Source: Ga0077560 sp046330435 (GTDB taxonomy: Bacteria > Actinomycetota > Thermoleophilia > Miltoncostaeales > Miltoncostaeaceae). Taken from it: 64,000 bases of DNA. Position numbers and translations under genes: made by a program. The DNA lies in contig JAXLST010000005.1 in assembly GCA_046330435.1 (NCBI GenBank), forward strand, positions 124,001-188,000. The letters are read 5' to 3'. The notes under the pieces were generated by a model. The model saw nothing but the letters and a program-made list of their open reading frames with translations. It had not been told where the DNA came from and searched no databases. Positions 34,843-42,194 of the stretch are shown piece by piece (position 1 is the stretch's first letter; each line of letters starts with the position of its first letter).

Positions 34843-35318
34843 CAGGAGGCCCCCGCCGCGGGCAGCGGCCGGATGTTCCAGACCACCTGGCCGGTGCGGT
34901 AGTCGAGGACGCCGATCATCTGGCGCGGCCCCTTGCGGACGCGGCCGATGACGATCCAGGAGAAGCGGGACGCGGGGCGCACGACGGCGCGCGCCGGGTC
35001 CGGGGCGGTGCCGCCTGCGGGGACCTCGACGTCGAACGGCCCGCGTGTCCACACCAGCCGGACGTCGACGGCGCGGGCCGGCGGACCCGTCCAGATCTGG
35101 TCGCGGGCCACGGCGAGGGCGCCGTCGCGCGAGCCGAGCCGCGCCCCGCGGGACGTGCGGACCGCGTCAGCGACGAACTCCCAACCCCGAATGGGGTGCC
35201 CAAGGACATGCTCGGTTCCGCCCGGACCATCCGCGTAGTGGCTGGCGATGAGGGACGGGGCCCACACCGCGATGGCTGCGCCGGCGACTGCGGCGCCGAG
35301 TGCCGTTCGGCGTCTCAA
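34842..35318 (-). CDS. Small membrane-anchored protein upstream of PBP, unknown function
   Basis: A 158-residue protein with one N-terminal hydrophobic segment (ALGAAVAGAAIAVWAPSLIA). The rest is extracellular: HVLGHPIRGWEFVADAVR, IWTGPPARAVDVRLVW and FSWIVIGRVRKGPRQMIG. I do not recognise a domain. TTG 35318 is the start; GAGGAGG lies 11 bases before it. TGATG overlap with the penicillin-binding protein gene suggests it is made together with it and may act in wall assembly, which is inference. Confidence 0.6.
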   Translation of the reverse strand: MRRRTALGAAVAGAAIAVWAPSLIASHYADGPGGTEHVLGHPIRGWEFVADAVRTSRGARLGSRDGALAVARDQIWTGPPARAVDVRLVWTRGPFDVEVPAGGTAPDPARAVVRPASRFSWIVIGRVRKGPRQMIGVLDYRTGQVVWNIRPLPAAGAS

Positions 35319-35377
35319 CGAACCCGGTTCCTCCTCGGCCGCACGCGCGTCGCGGCCGGGCGGCAGTATAGACCGGC

Positions 35378-36088
35378 ATGCCGAATCCCCCGAGGCCCCT
35401 GGTCACGCCTGACGGTTCGCGCCCGCCCCGCGTGGTCCTGCTCGACGCGATGGGCACGCTGCTGGGCCTGCACCCCCCGGTGCCGCGCCTCGCGGCGGCC
35501 CTCGCACAGGCCGGGCACCCCAACCCCGACGACGCCGTGGGGCGCGCGCTGCGGGCGGAGATCGCGCACTACAAGACCCGCATGCACACGGGCGCCGACG
35601 CGCCGTCGCTCGCCGCGCTGCACGCTGAGTGCGTCGAGGTGCTGGCGAGCCACCTGCCCGACCCGCCGCCGCCGGAGGACCTCCTGCCCATGCTGCTGGG
35701 GAGCCTGTCGTTCCACGCCCACGACGACGCGCTCGCCCTGCTGGACGCGCTGGACGCCGAGGGCATCCCCGCGGTGGTGGTGAGCAACTGGGACTGCGCG
35801 CTGCCCGCCCACCTGGACCGCATCGGGATCCTGGGGCGGTTCGCCGGCGTGGTGGCGAGCGCCGCCGTCGGCGTGGAGAAGCCGGAGCCCGGCATCTTCG
35901 GCATCGCCCTCCGTCTCGCGGGCTGCGGCCCGGAGGACGCGGTCCACTGCGGCGACGACCCGGTGTGCGACCTGCACGGGGCCGCCCGGGCAGGGATCCG
36001 CGGGGTGCTGCTCGACCGCGGCGGCCGGTTCCCCAGGGAGTCGCCGCGCATCGCGTCGCTCACCGAGCTGCCCGGCCTGTGGGGCTGA
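35378..36088 (+). CDS. HAD-superfamily hydrolase-like protein (HAD-IA type)
   Basis: A 236-residue HAD-fold protein. Motif I reads LLDAMGTLLG, so the Asp nucleophile is present but the usual general acid/base two residues later is Met. VVVSNWDC is motif II, VEKPEPGIF carries the motif III Lys, and HCGDDPVCDLHGA is motif IV. A cap domain lies between motifs I and II. Members related to HDHD3 share a changed D+2, so it may have weak or altered phosphatase activity. It stands alone between a TTG-started divergent gene and the convergent MFS gene. Confidence 0.8.
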   Translation: MPNPPRPLVTPDGSRPPRVVLLDAMGTLLGLHPPVPRLAAALAQAGHPNPDDAVGRALRAEIAHYKTRMHTGADAPSLAALHAECVEVLASHLPDPPPPEDLLPMLLGSLSFHAHDDALALLDALDAEGIPAVVVSNWDCALPAHLDRIGILGRFAGVVASAAVGVEKPEPGIFGIALRLAGCGPEDAVHCGDDPVCDLHGAARAGIRGVLLDRGGRFPRESPRIASLTELPGLWG

Positions 36089-36093
36089 GCCGC

Positions 36094-37326
36094 TCAGGCG
36101 TTCTCCGCCGCCACGGCTGGCGCCGGCACCGGTGACCGCAGGCCGCGGGAGCCGGCCATCACGGCCATCAGCAGGGTGCCGAGCAGGAACAGCAGGCCGC
36201 TGATCAGGTAGCTCGGGCGGATGCCGACCTGCTCCACCAGCGCGCCCGCCGCCACCAGCGAGACCGCGAAGCTCGCCCAGCCGACGGCCTCCATGGTCGC
36301 GAAGACGCGGCCGCGCACCGCGTCGGGGGCCCGCCGCTGGATGAGGGTCTGCCGGGCCGGGTCGGCGATGCCGCCGCCCATGCCCCCCACGGCGAACGCC
36401 ACCATGACGGTCGCGAGGTCCGGGAGCCGCCACACCAGCAGGTGCCCGGCCCCCTGCAGGGCGAACCCGGCGACCGCCCAGCCCACGAGGCGCTCGCTCC
36501 GCAGGAGCCGGGGGCTCAGCCGCGCGCCGATCACGACCCCGACGCCCCACGACGCCGACATGAGGCCCAGCCCCGTCGCGCCGGCGCCCAGGAGGTCGGC
36601 CATCGCGGGGTTCGCGGCGATCACGAAGCCCACCCCGATGAACGCGACGAACCCCGAGGCGATGACCGCCCGCAGCAGCGGCTCCGACGCCACGAACCGG
36701 AAGCCCGCGCGCACGGCGCCCGGCTCGCGCGCCATCCCGCACGGGCGGTTCCCGAACCGGCCGCGGATCGAGGTGACCAGCCAGAGCGACGCCGTGAACG
36801 ACGCGGCGTTCACGGCGAGGGCCGCCGGTGCGCCGATGGCCCCCGCGAGGGTGCCGCCGATCACCGGGCCCAGCATCATCGAGATGCCCCCGACCTGGGC
36901 GATGAGGCCGTTGGCCCACGCCAGGTCCGCATCGTCCACCAGGTTCGGCACCGATGCGCGCGAGGCCGGGATGAACGGCGTCTCGCACACCGCCGCCGTG
37001 GCGGCGAGCAGCACCAGCACCGCGGGCGGGGCCTCCAGGAACGCCGCGACGGCCAGGAGGGTGAACACCACCCCCGCGAGGGCGTCGCTGGTCACCATCA
37101 CCCGCCGCCGGTCCAGGCGGTCCACCAGGGCGCCGGCGAACGGGGTCAGCAGCCCCGCCACCAGGGACGTCGACAGGGCGGCGGCCGCCACCCACACGGG
37201 GTCCCCGGTGCGGGCCCACAGCTCGGCCGCCAGCGCGATCGACGCCGCGCCCGAACCGGCCATGGAGATGAATCGCGCGAGCGCGAGCCGCCGCGCGTCG
37301 CGGCGGCCGCCCTCCCCCCGGGTCAC
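36094..37326 (-). CDS. MFS transporter (MFS_3/enterobactin-exporter-like)
   Basis: A 410-residue major facilitator with 12 predicted helices. DRLDRRRVMVTSDALAG is the loop 2-3 motif A region, and RRAPDAVRGRVFATMEAVGW marks the second half, as in the MFS_3 export family. The substrate is unknown. It is the last gene of the trxB-trxA-FmdB-repressor operon: GTG 37326 overlaps the repressor's TAG as TAGTG. Cotranscription with a CsoR/CstR-like repressor suggests it exports the stress compound or a small thiol or sulfur species; that is inference. Confidence 0.82.
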   Translation of the reverse strand: MTRGEGGRRDARRLALARFISMAGSGAASIALAAELWARTGDPVWVAAAALSTSLVAGLLTPFAGALVDRLDRRRVMVTSDALAGVVFTLLAVAAFLEAPPAVLVLLAATAAVCETPFIPASRASVPNLVDDADLAWANGLIAQVGGISMMLGPVIGGTLAGAIGAPAALAVNAASFTASLWLVTSIRGRFGNRPCGMAREPGAVRAGFRFVASEPLLRAVIASGFVAFIGVGFVIAANPAMADLLGAGATGLGLMSASWGVGVVIGARLSPRLLRSERLVGWAVAGFALQGAGHLLVWRLPDLATVMVAFAVGGMGGGIADPARQTLIQRRAPDAVRGRVFATMEAVGWASFAVSLVAAGALVEQVGIRPSYLISGLLFLLGTLLMAVMAGSRGLRSPVPAPAVAAENA

Positions 37327-37610
37327 TACTTCGCCAGGGCCGCGAACCGCATGAACGTCGCGACGGCGTCCTCGAACTGCTGCGTGCAGTCGGTGCCGCC
37401 GTCGGCGACGCACGTCCGCAGGCGCTCCGAGATGAGGTGGAGCCCCACCTGGTCCAGCGCGGCCTTCACCGCGGAGAGCTGCGTGAGCACCTCGCGGCAC
37501 TCCGCGTCCTCCTCGAGCATGCGCTGCACCCCGCGGAGCTGCCCCTCGGCGCGGCGGAGCCGCACCAGGAGCTGCTCCCGGGACGCGTCCGGTGCCGCGG
37601 AGGTGGCCAT
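37326..37610 (-). CDS. CsoR/CstR-family repressor lacking the copper-site His
   Basis: A 94-residue DUF156 helical repressor. Cys38 (DAECREV) and Cys67 (RLRTCV) are 29 residues apart, matching Cys36/Cys65 of CsoR and Cys31/Cys60 of CstR. CsoR also needs His61; here the equivalent residue 63 is Arg (SERLR). Copper binding is therefore unlikely. The two-Cys pattern fits CstR, which reads persulfides by making Cys-Cys cross-links. It is coupled to FmdB by TGATG and to an MFS gene by TAGTG. The likely operator is at 39201-39216, giving autoregulation of the whole operon. Confidence 0.85.
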   Translation of the reverse strand: MATSAAPDASREQLLVRLRRAEGQLRGVQRMLEEDAECREVLTQLSAVKAALDQVGLHLISERLRTCVADGGTDCTQQFEDAVATFMRFAALAK

Positions 37611-37846
37611 CAGTGGCCGCAGCCGCAGCCGCCGCCGCAGCAGCCCCCGCCGCCCCCGCCGAAGCCCGTCACCGTGGGCGCGCCGTCCGAGCGGGACGGC
37701 CGCGCCGTGACGAACCCCGTGAACAGCTGGGTGACGTGGACCGACCCGCAGTCCGGGCACACGCGGTCCTCATCGCGCAGGAAGCCCTGCCGGAAGCGCT
37801 CGAAGTTCGTCGAGCAGTCGTCGCAGGTCAGGTCGTACGTCGGCAC
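37610..37846 (-). CDS. FmdB-family zinc ribbon protein with Cys/Gly-rich tail
   Basis: A 78-residue protein. The zinc ribbon MPTYDLTCDDCSTNF and VCPDCGSVHV supply two CxxC pairs typical of FmdB. The C-terminus is a run of Gly followed by five Cys and ends GCGH. That tail is unusually rich in thiols and could bind metal or take sulfane sulfur. It lies between trxA and the CstR-like repressor in one operon and overlaps the repressor start by TGATG. No precise role is known. Confidence 0.8.
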   Translation of the reverse strand: MPTYDLTCDDCSTNFERFRQGFLRDEDRVCPDCGSVHVTQLFTGFVTARPSRSDGAPTVTGFGGGGGGCCGGGCGCGH

Positions 37847-37862
37847 CGTGATCCTCCGGGTG

Positions 37863-38186
37863 TCAGTCGCCGAGGCCGAGCTGCTTCTCCAGCTGGGCCT
37901 TCGGCATCGCGCCGACGGCCTGCCGGACCAGCTGCCCGTGCTCGAAGAGTGCCAGGAACGGGATGCCCTGCACCCCGTACTTCGCGGCCAGCGCGCCGTG
38001 CTGGTCCACGTCGAGCTTGCCCACCACCAGGGAGTCCGCGCGCTCCTTGGCGATCTGCTCCACCACGGGGGCGATCATGCGGCACGGGCCGCACCACTCC
38101 GCCCAGAAGTCGATGAGCACCGGCTTCTCGTTCTCCAGCACCACCGCCTGGAAGTTGTCGGCGGTGATCTCCATGACGTCGGCCAT
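37863..38186 (-). CDS. trxA: Thioredoxin
   Basis: A 107-residue thioredoxin. The active site WCGPC places Cys32 and Cys35 in the standard fold, and cis-Pro is in VQGIPFLALF. It reduces protein disulfides in the cytoplasm using electrons from the thioredoxin reductase encoded just upstream (38228-39178). The start ATG 38186 follows an AAAGGA-like site. It is the second gene of the probable redox/sulfur operon. Confidence 0.96.
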   Translation of the reverse strand: MADVMEITADNFQAVVLENEKPVLIDFWAEWCGPCRMIAPVVEQIAKERADSLVVGKLDVDQHGALAAKYGVQGIPFLALFEHGQLVRQAVGAMPKAQLEKQLGLGD

Positions 38187-38227
38187 AGGGGGCGTCCTTT
38201 CGTGTGTGCGTGAAGGGGTCGGGTCCG

Positions 38228-39178
38228 TCAGGCGCCGGCCGTCTCGGCGGGCTGCGCGTCGTGCTGCGCCTCGAGCCAGCGCTCGGCGTCGATCGCGGCC
38301 TGGCAGCCGCTGCCGGCGGCGGTGATGGCCTGGCGGTAGACGGTGTCCTGCACGTCGCCGCAGGCGAAGACGCCGTCGACGCTGGTGCGGGTGCCGTCCG
38401 TGATGATGTAGCCGGACTCGTCCAGGGCGAGCTGCCCCTCGAACAGGCCGGTGTTGGGGGTGTGGCCGATCGCGACGAACATCGCGGCGGAGGGGATGAC
38501 CTCGTGCTCGCCGGTGACGGTGTCGCGCACCTTCACGCCCTCCACCGCGGCCTCGCCCACGACCTCCTCGACCACGGCGTTCCACCGCACGGCGATCTTC
38601 GGGTGGTCCATGACGCGCTGCACCATGATCTGGGAGGCGCGGAACGCGTCGCGCCGGTGCACGACCGTCACCTTGGACGCCATGCGCGCCAGGAAGAGGG
38701 CCTCCTCGAGGGCGGAGTCGCCGCCGCCCACCACGACCATGTCCTTGTCGCGGAAGAAGAAGCCGTCGCAGGTCGCGCACGAGGACACGCCGTAGCCGCG
38801 CAGGCGGGTCTCGCTGTCGATGCCCAGCCACTTCGCGGATGCGCCGGTGCTGATGATGATCGAGCCCGCCCGGTACTCGGCGTCGTCGGTCCACACGCCG
38901 AACGGCCGGGAGGAGAGGTCCACCCGGTTCACGTCGACGGTCTTGAGGTCCGCGCCGAACCGCTCGGCCTGGTCGCGGAACATCTGCATGAGCTCGGGGC
39001 CCTGGACGCCCTGCGGGAAGCCCGGGTAGTTCTCGACGTCGGTGGTGATCATGAGCTGGCCGCCGGCCGCGTAGCCCTCGATGACGAGGGGCGCGAGGCT
39101 GGCGCGCGCCGTGTAGATCGCCGCGGTGAGGCCCGCGGGGCCGCCGCCGATGATGATGACGTCGTGGTGCTCGGGCAC
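38228..39178 (-). CDS. trxB: Thioredoxin-disulfide reductase
   Basis: A low-molecular-weight flavoprotein that uses NADPH to reduce thioredoxin. The FAD-binding motif IIIGGGPAGLTAA, the redox site SCATCDG, the NADPH motif VVGGGDSALEEA and the terminal GVFACGDVQD are all present. I choose GTG 39178 (316 residues). It has GGAGG four bases upstream, and the alternative ATG at 39202 lies within the palindromic operator 39201-39216. With the ATG the protein would have 324 residues. It starts a five-gene operon and faces a DUF2892/ECF operon. Confidence 0.95.
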   Translation of the reverse strand: MPEHHDVIIIGGGPAGLTAAIYTARASLAPLVIEGYAAGGQLMITTDVENYPGFPQGVQGPELMQMFRDQAERFGADLKTVDVNRVDLSSRPFGVWTDDAEYRAGSIIISTGASAKWLGIDSETRLRGYGVSSCATCDGFFFRDKDMVVVGGGDSALEEALFLARMASKVTVVHRRDAFRASQIMVQRVMDHPKIAVRWNAVVEEVVGEAAVEGVKVRDTVTGEHEVIPSAAMFVAIGHTPNTGLFEGQLALDESGYIITDGTRTSVDGVFACGDVQDTVYRQAITAAGSGCQAAIDAERWLEAQHDAQPAETAGA

Positions 39179-39200
39179 GGATCCTCCGCGAGTCGCTGAC

Positions 39201-39216
39201 ATACCCCGAGGGGTAT
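39201..39216. promoter_or_regulatory. CsoR/CstR-type operator
   Basis: ATACCCC and GGGGTAT are perfect seven-base arms separated by GA, matching the known CsoR/CstR operator pattern (TACCCC-spacer-GGGGTA). The site lies between trxB and the divergent DUF2892 gene, 22 bases from the chosen trxB start, so it could control both directions. The cognate repressor is probably the one at 37326-37610. Confidence 0.75.
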
Positions 39217-39381
39217 CCTACCACCGGTGTCCCGGCCGGTCGAATCGGCCCCCGGCATGACGACCGGCCCCTCGGTTCCGGGACGTTCCAACCGTCCCCC
39301 TGCGGCACCCCCGCGCGTCAACAGGGTGTCAACAGCCCGAGGCCAGGGGGTCCGGGCACCAGCGCATCAGGAGGAGTGGTC

Positions 39382-39615
39382 ATGCTGCCAGTCAACATGG
39401 GTCCCGCGGACCGGCTGTTCCGGTCGGTCGTCGTCGCACCGGCGCTCATCGTCATCGCCGGGGTCGTGGGTCCCGTCAGCGTGCTGAGCATCATCCTCTA
39501 CGTCCTGGCGGCGGTCATGCTGCTCACCAGCGCCGTGGCGTCCTGCCCCCTCTACCTCCCCGTGAAGATGAACACCTGCTCCCGGAAGAACCCCGACTCC
39601 GCAGCGAGGGCGTGA
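39382..39615 (+). CDS. DUF2892 (YgaP-like) membrane protein
   Basis: A 77-residue protein with two hydrophobic segments and the DUF2892 signature MGPADRLFR near the start. The tail CPLYLPVKMNTCSRK carries two cysteines. DUF2892 is the membrane part of the sulfurtransferase YgaP and is common in sulfur-handling operons. ATG 39382 has AGGAGG seven bases upstream; a GTG six bases earlier overlaps that site. It diverges from trxB across the CsoR-type operator and overlaps the sigma factor gene by GTGA. Confidence 0.82.
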   Translation: MLPVNMGPADRLFRSVVVAPALIVIAGVVGPVSVLSIILYVLAAVMLLTSAVASCPLYLPVKMNTCSRKNPDSAARA

Positions 39616-40397
39616 CGGGCGCGGTCCACGACCGTGACGGGGCCCTGGACGCCGGCGCCTTCGCGGCGCTCGCGCGCGACCGGGGCCCCGCCCTGTTCCG
39701 CATCGCCAACGCGGTTGTGCGGAACCCCGCGGACGCCGAGGACGTCGTGCAGGAGGCCTTCCTGCGCGCCTGGCGCTCCCGTGACCGCTACCGCGGCGAG
39801 GGCTCCGCGGAGGCATGGCTGGGCCGCATCGTCCACAACGTCGCGGTGGAGCGCATCCGCGGCAGCCGCGAGGTGCCGGTCGCCGAGATCGACGAGCGCT
39901 GGAGCGACGACGCGTACACGGTCGAGGCCCAGCGGGTGGTCGAGCGCGCGGAGACCATCGAGGAGATCGAGGACGCTCTCATCCACGTCCCCGCCGACCC
40001 GCGTGCCGCGCTCCTGCTGCACGACGTGGAGGGCCTCACGGTCGCCGAGGTCGCTCGGGTGCAGGGCATCACCGAGGACGCCGCCAAGCTGCGGCTGCGC
40101 CGCGGGCGGATGGCCCTCGTGACCGCCCTGGACCGCGAGGACGAGGTCCGCCGGGCCATGGACGGCGTGCCGCTGCGCTGCTGGGACGCGCGCCGGTTCG
40201 TGAGCGAGTACATCGACGGCGGCCTGTCACAGGAGACCCGGGGGGCGCTGGAGCGCCACCTGGCCGGCTGCCCCACGTGCCCGCCCCTGTACGCGTCGCT
40301 GGTCGGTGTGAAGGCCGCGCTGGGGCGGCTGCGCGACAGCGACCGGGTGGTGCCGGCCGACCTGGCCGCCCGCCTTGCGTCGGTCACGCGCCGCTGA
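39612..40397 (+). CDS. ECF sigma factor fused to a zinc-finger (zf-HC2) domain
   Basis: A 261-residue protein. The sigma region 2 (about 25-95) has LFRIANAVVRNPADAEDVVQ and AFLRAWRSRDRYRG. Region 4 (about 120-175) has LTVAEVARVQGITEDAAKLRL. The C-terminal 70 residues contain RRFVSEYIDGGLS and ERHLAGCPTC, the H-x3-C-x2-C of ZAS anti-sigma domains. A ZAS-like module is therefore part of the sigma factor. In ordinary pairs a redox-sensitive zinc site releases the sigma factor; here control would be within one chain. GTG 39612 overlaps the DUF2892 stop. Confidence 0.85.
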   Translation: MTGAVHDRDGALDAGAFAALARDRGPALFRIANAVVRNPADAEDVVQEAFLRAWRSRDRYRGEGSAEAWLGRIVHNVAVERIRGSREVPVAEIDERWSDDAYTVEAQRVVERAETIEEIEDALIHVPADPRAALLLHDVEGLTVAEVARVQGITEDAAKLRLRRGRMALVTALDREDEVRRAMDGVPLRCWDARRFVSEYIDGGLSQETRGALERHLAGCPTCPPLYASLVGVKAALGRLRDSDRVVPADLAARLASVTRR

Positions 40398-40507
40398 GCG
40401 GGCGAGGGACCGGCACGTAACTCAAGGCCCGGGGCGCCTGTCCCGATCCTTGTAACGGAGCCCCACCCGACCGGGCAGACGGATGCAGGATCTGTTTGGA
40501 TCCGCCG

Positions 40508-40579
40508 CCGAATCCTGGCCATACGGGCAGTTCACACCCAACTTCCGGCGTTCGTATGGTCCCTTCTTGCAGGATTCGG
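40508..40579 (+). ncRNA. Strong nested stem-loop in the leader of the glycosyltransferase gene
   Basis: Outer arms CCGAATCCTG (40508-40517) and CAGGATTCGG (40570-40579) are perfect over ten bases. Inner arms CCATACG (40519-40525) and CGTATGG (40553-40559) add seven. The apical loop is 27 bases. It sits in the 248-base gap between the ECF gene and the GTG at 40646, so it may be a cis-regulatory leader. I do not recognise a known riboswitch. Nothing else was found in this gap. Confidence 0.45.
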
Positions 40580-40645
40580 TGATGGTGGTGGAGAGGACCC
40601 CCCCGTCTCCAGCCATCGATCCCCCGCCCCTTGGAGGAAATCCTC

Positions 40646-42166
40646 GTGCTTGACACCAGCTCCGCACGGATGCCTGGTGGACGAGAACCGTCCGCGCCCA
40701 CGGCGTGGAACCGGTTCGGAGAGCTGACCACCCCCGAACTCCGCTCCCACGCGCAGGCCCGCCGGGTCACCGCGCTGTGGCTCCTGCTCGCGGACCTGCT
40801 CGTCGTGCTGCTGGCGACGGTCGCCGTCGACGCCGTCTGCGCCTGGGCCGGCCTGGCCCTGGCCGCCGAGTGGGAGACCGCCATGGTCGTGGCGCTGGCC
40901 GTCCCGCCGGTGTTCGCGACGCCCGGGCTGTACCGCTCGTCCCACTTCACCCTCTCCCCGCTGGACGAGGTCCGCACCGTCGGCACCGGCGTGCTGGTCG
41001 TCGCGGTGCTCGCCCTCGCCCTCGGCGTGTTCGTCGCCGACGACTACGCCACCCGCGACGACGCCCGCGCGCTCCTGCTGTGGGTGCCGATGGCGATCCT
41101 GGGTGCGCTCGTCGTGCGCTCCGGCGCCCGGCGCCTCGCGCCGCTCGCGATGCCCGACCGCGTCCTCATCGTCGGCGCCGGCGAGATCGGCCAGCGGATG
41201 GCCGAGAAGGTCAACGCGGCCGGCGGCCAGGTCCGCGTGGTGGGCTTCGTCGACGACGAGCCGCTGCCGCTGTCCGACGACATCGCGCACCTCGCCGTCT
41301 ACCCCAAGACCATCCGCGACGACGGCATCGAGCGCCTCGGCCTGGTGGACGCCATCGTCGAGTCCGGGGCCACCCGCCTGGTGCTGGCGTTCTCCCGCCG
41401 CTCCGACGAGGACGTCCTGGAGTACATCCGCGACGCCGGCGGCGTCCCGATCCCGATCTCCATCGTCCCGCGCTACTTCGAGATCACCCCGCCGCACGCG
41501 ACGGTGTCGGAGCTGCAGGGCTTCCCGCTCATCACGCTCACCAGCGCGCGCCTGTCCATCGGCGCCCGCCTGGCCAAGCGGACGATGGACGTGGTCCTCG
41601 CCGGCGGCGGCCTGCTGCTGCTCGCGCCGGTCCTGGCGGCCATCGCCATCGCCGTGAAGCTCGACTCCCGCGGCCCGGTGTTCTTCCGGCAGGAGCGCGT
41701 GGGCTCGCGCGGCCGGGTGTTCCGCATCTGGAAGTTCCGCACGATGAACCCGGACGCCGAGGCGCGGCGCTTCGAGCTCGCCCACATGAACGACATGGAG
41801 GGCGGCGGGCCGCTGTTCAAGATCAAGGACGACCCGCGGGTCACCCGCGTGGGCCGGTTCCTGCGCAAGACGAGCCTCGACGAGCTCCCCCAGCTGTTCA
41901 ACGTGGTGGGCGGCTCCATGAGCCTGGTCGGCCCCCGGCCGTTCGTGACCCACGAGGCCATCCAGATCGGCGGCTGGGGCGCGCGGCGCCTCGACCTCAC
42001 GCCCGGCATCACCGGCCTGTGGCAGGTGATGGGCCGCAACGACGTGCCGTTCGAGGAGATGGTCCGCCTCGACTACATGTACGTCACCAACTGGTCGGTG
42101 TGGTGGGACCTGCGGCTGCTGCTGCAGACGATCCCGCGCGTGCTGACCGGCCGCGGCGCCTCCTAG
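40646..42166 (+). CDS. Polyprenyl glycosylphosphotransferase (WbaP/EpsE type)
   Basis: A 506-residue membrane enzyme. Five N-terminal helices surround a CoA-binding-like Rossmann domain (RVLIVGAGEIGQRMAE, about 180-300). The bacterial sugar transferase domain has KRTMDVVLAG, FFRQERVGSRG, RIWKFRTM, KTSLDELPQLFNVV and PGITGLWQVMGR. It transfers a sugar-1-phosphate from a nucleotide sugar to undecaprenyl phosphate, the first step of a glycan repeat unit. GTG 40646 has GGAGGA seven to eight bases upstream; TTG 40631 overlaps that site and is rejected. It is monocistronic and may start the glycan built by the 1-14611 operon. Confidence 0.92.
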   Translation: MLDTSSARMPGGREPSAPTAWNRFGELTTPELRSHAQARRVTALWLLLADLLVVLLATVAVDAVCAWAGLALAAEWETAMVVALAVPPVFATPGLYRSSHFTLSPLDEVRTVGTGVLVVAVLALALGVFVADDYATRDDARALLLWVPMAILGALVVRSGARRLAPLAMPDRVLIVGAGEIGQRMAEKVNAAGGQVRVVGFVDDEPLPLSDDIAHLAVYPKTIRDDGIERLGLVDAIVESGATRLVLAFSRRSDEDVLEYIRDAGGVPIPISIVPRYFEITPPHATVSELQGFPLITLTSARLSIGARLAKRTMDVVLAGGGLLLLAPVLAAIAIAVKLDSRGPVFFRQERVGSRGRVFRIWKFRTMNPDAEARRFELAHMNDMEGGGPLFKIKDDPRVTRVGRFLRKTSLDELPQLFNVVGGSMSLVGPRPFVTHEAIQIGGWGARRLDLTPGITGLWQVMGRNDVPFEEMVRLDYMYVTNWSVWWDLRLLLQTIPRVLTGRGAS

Positions 42167-42194
42167 GCGCCCGGCGAGGGACCGTGGCCGCGGG

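Noticed and set aside
37326..37610. Copper-sensing CsoR assignment
   Set aside because: Two Cys are present, but the His needed for copper in CsoR is Arg63, so a CstR-like sensor is preferred.
40398..40645. Known riboswitch (GEMM or c-di-AMP type) before the glycosylphosphotransferase gene
   Set aside because: I could not find the conserved core of any class; only a strong stem-loop is visible.
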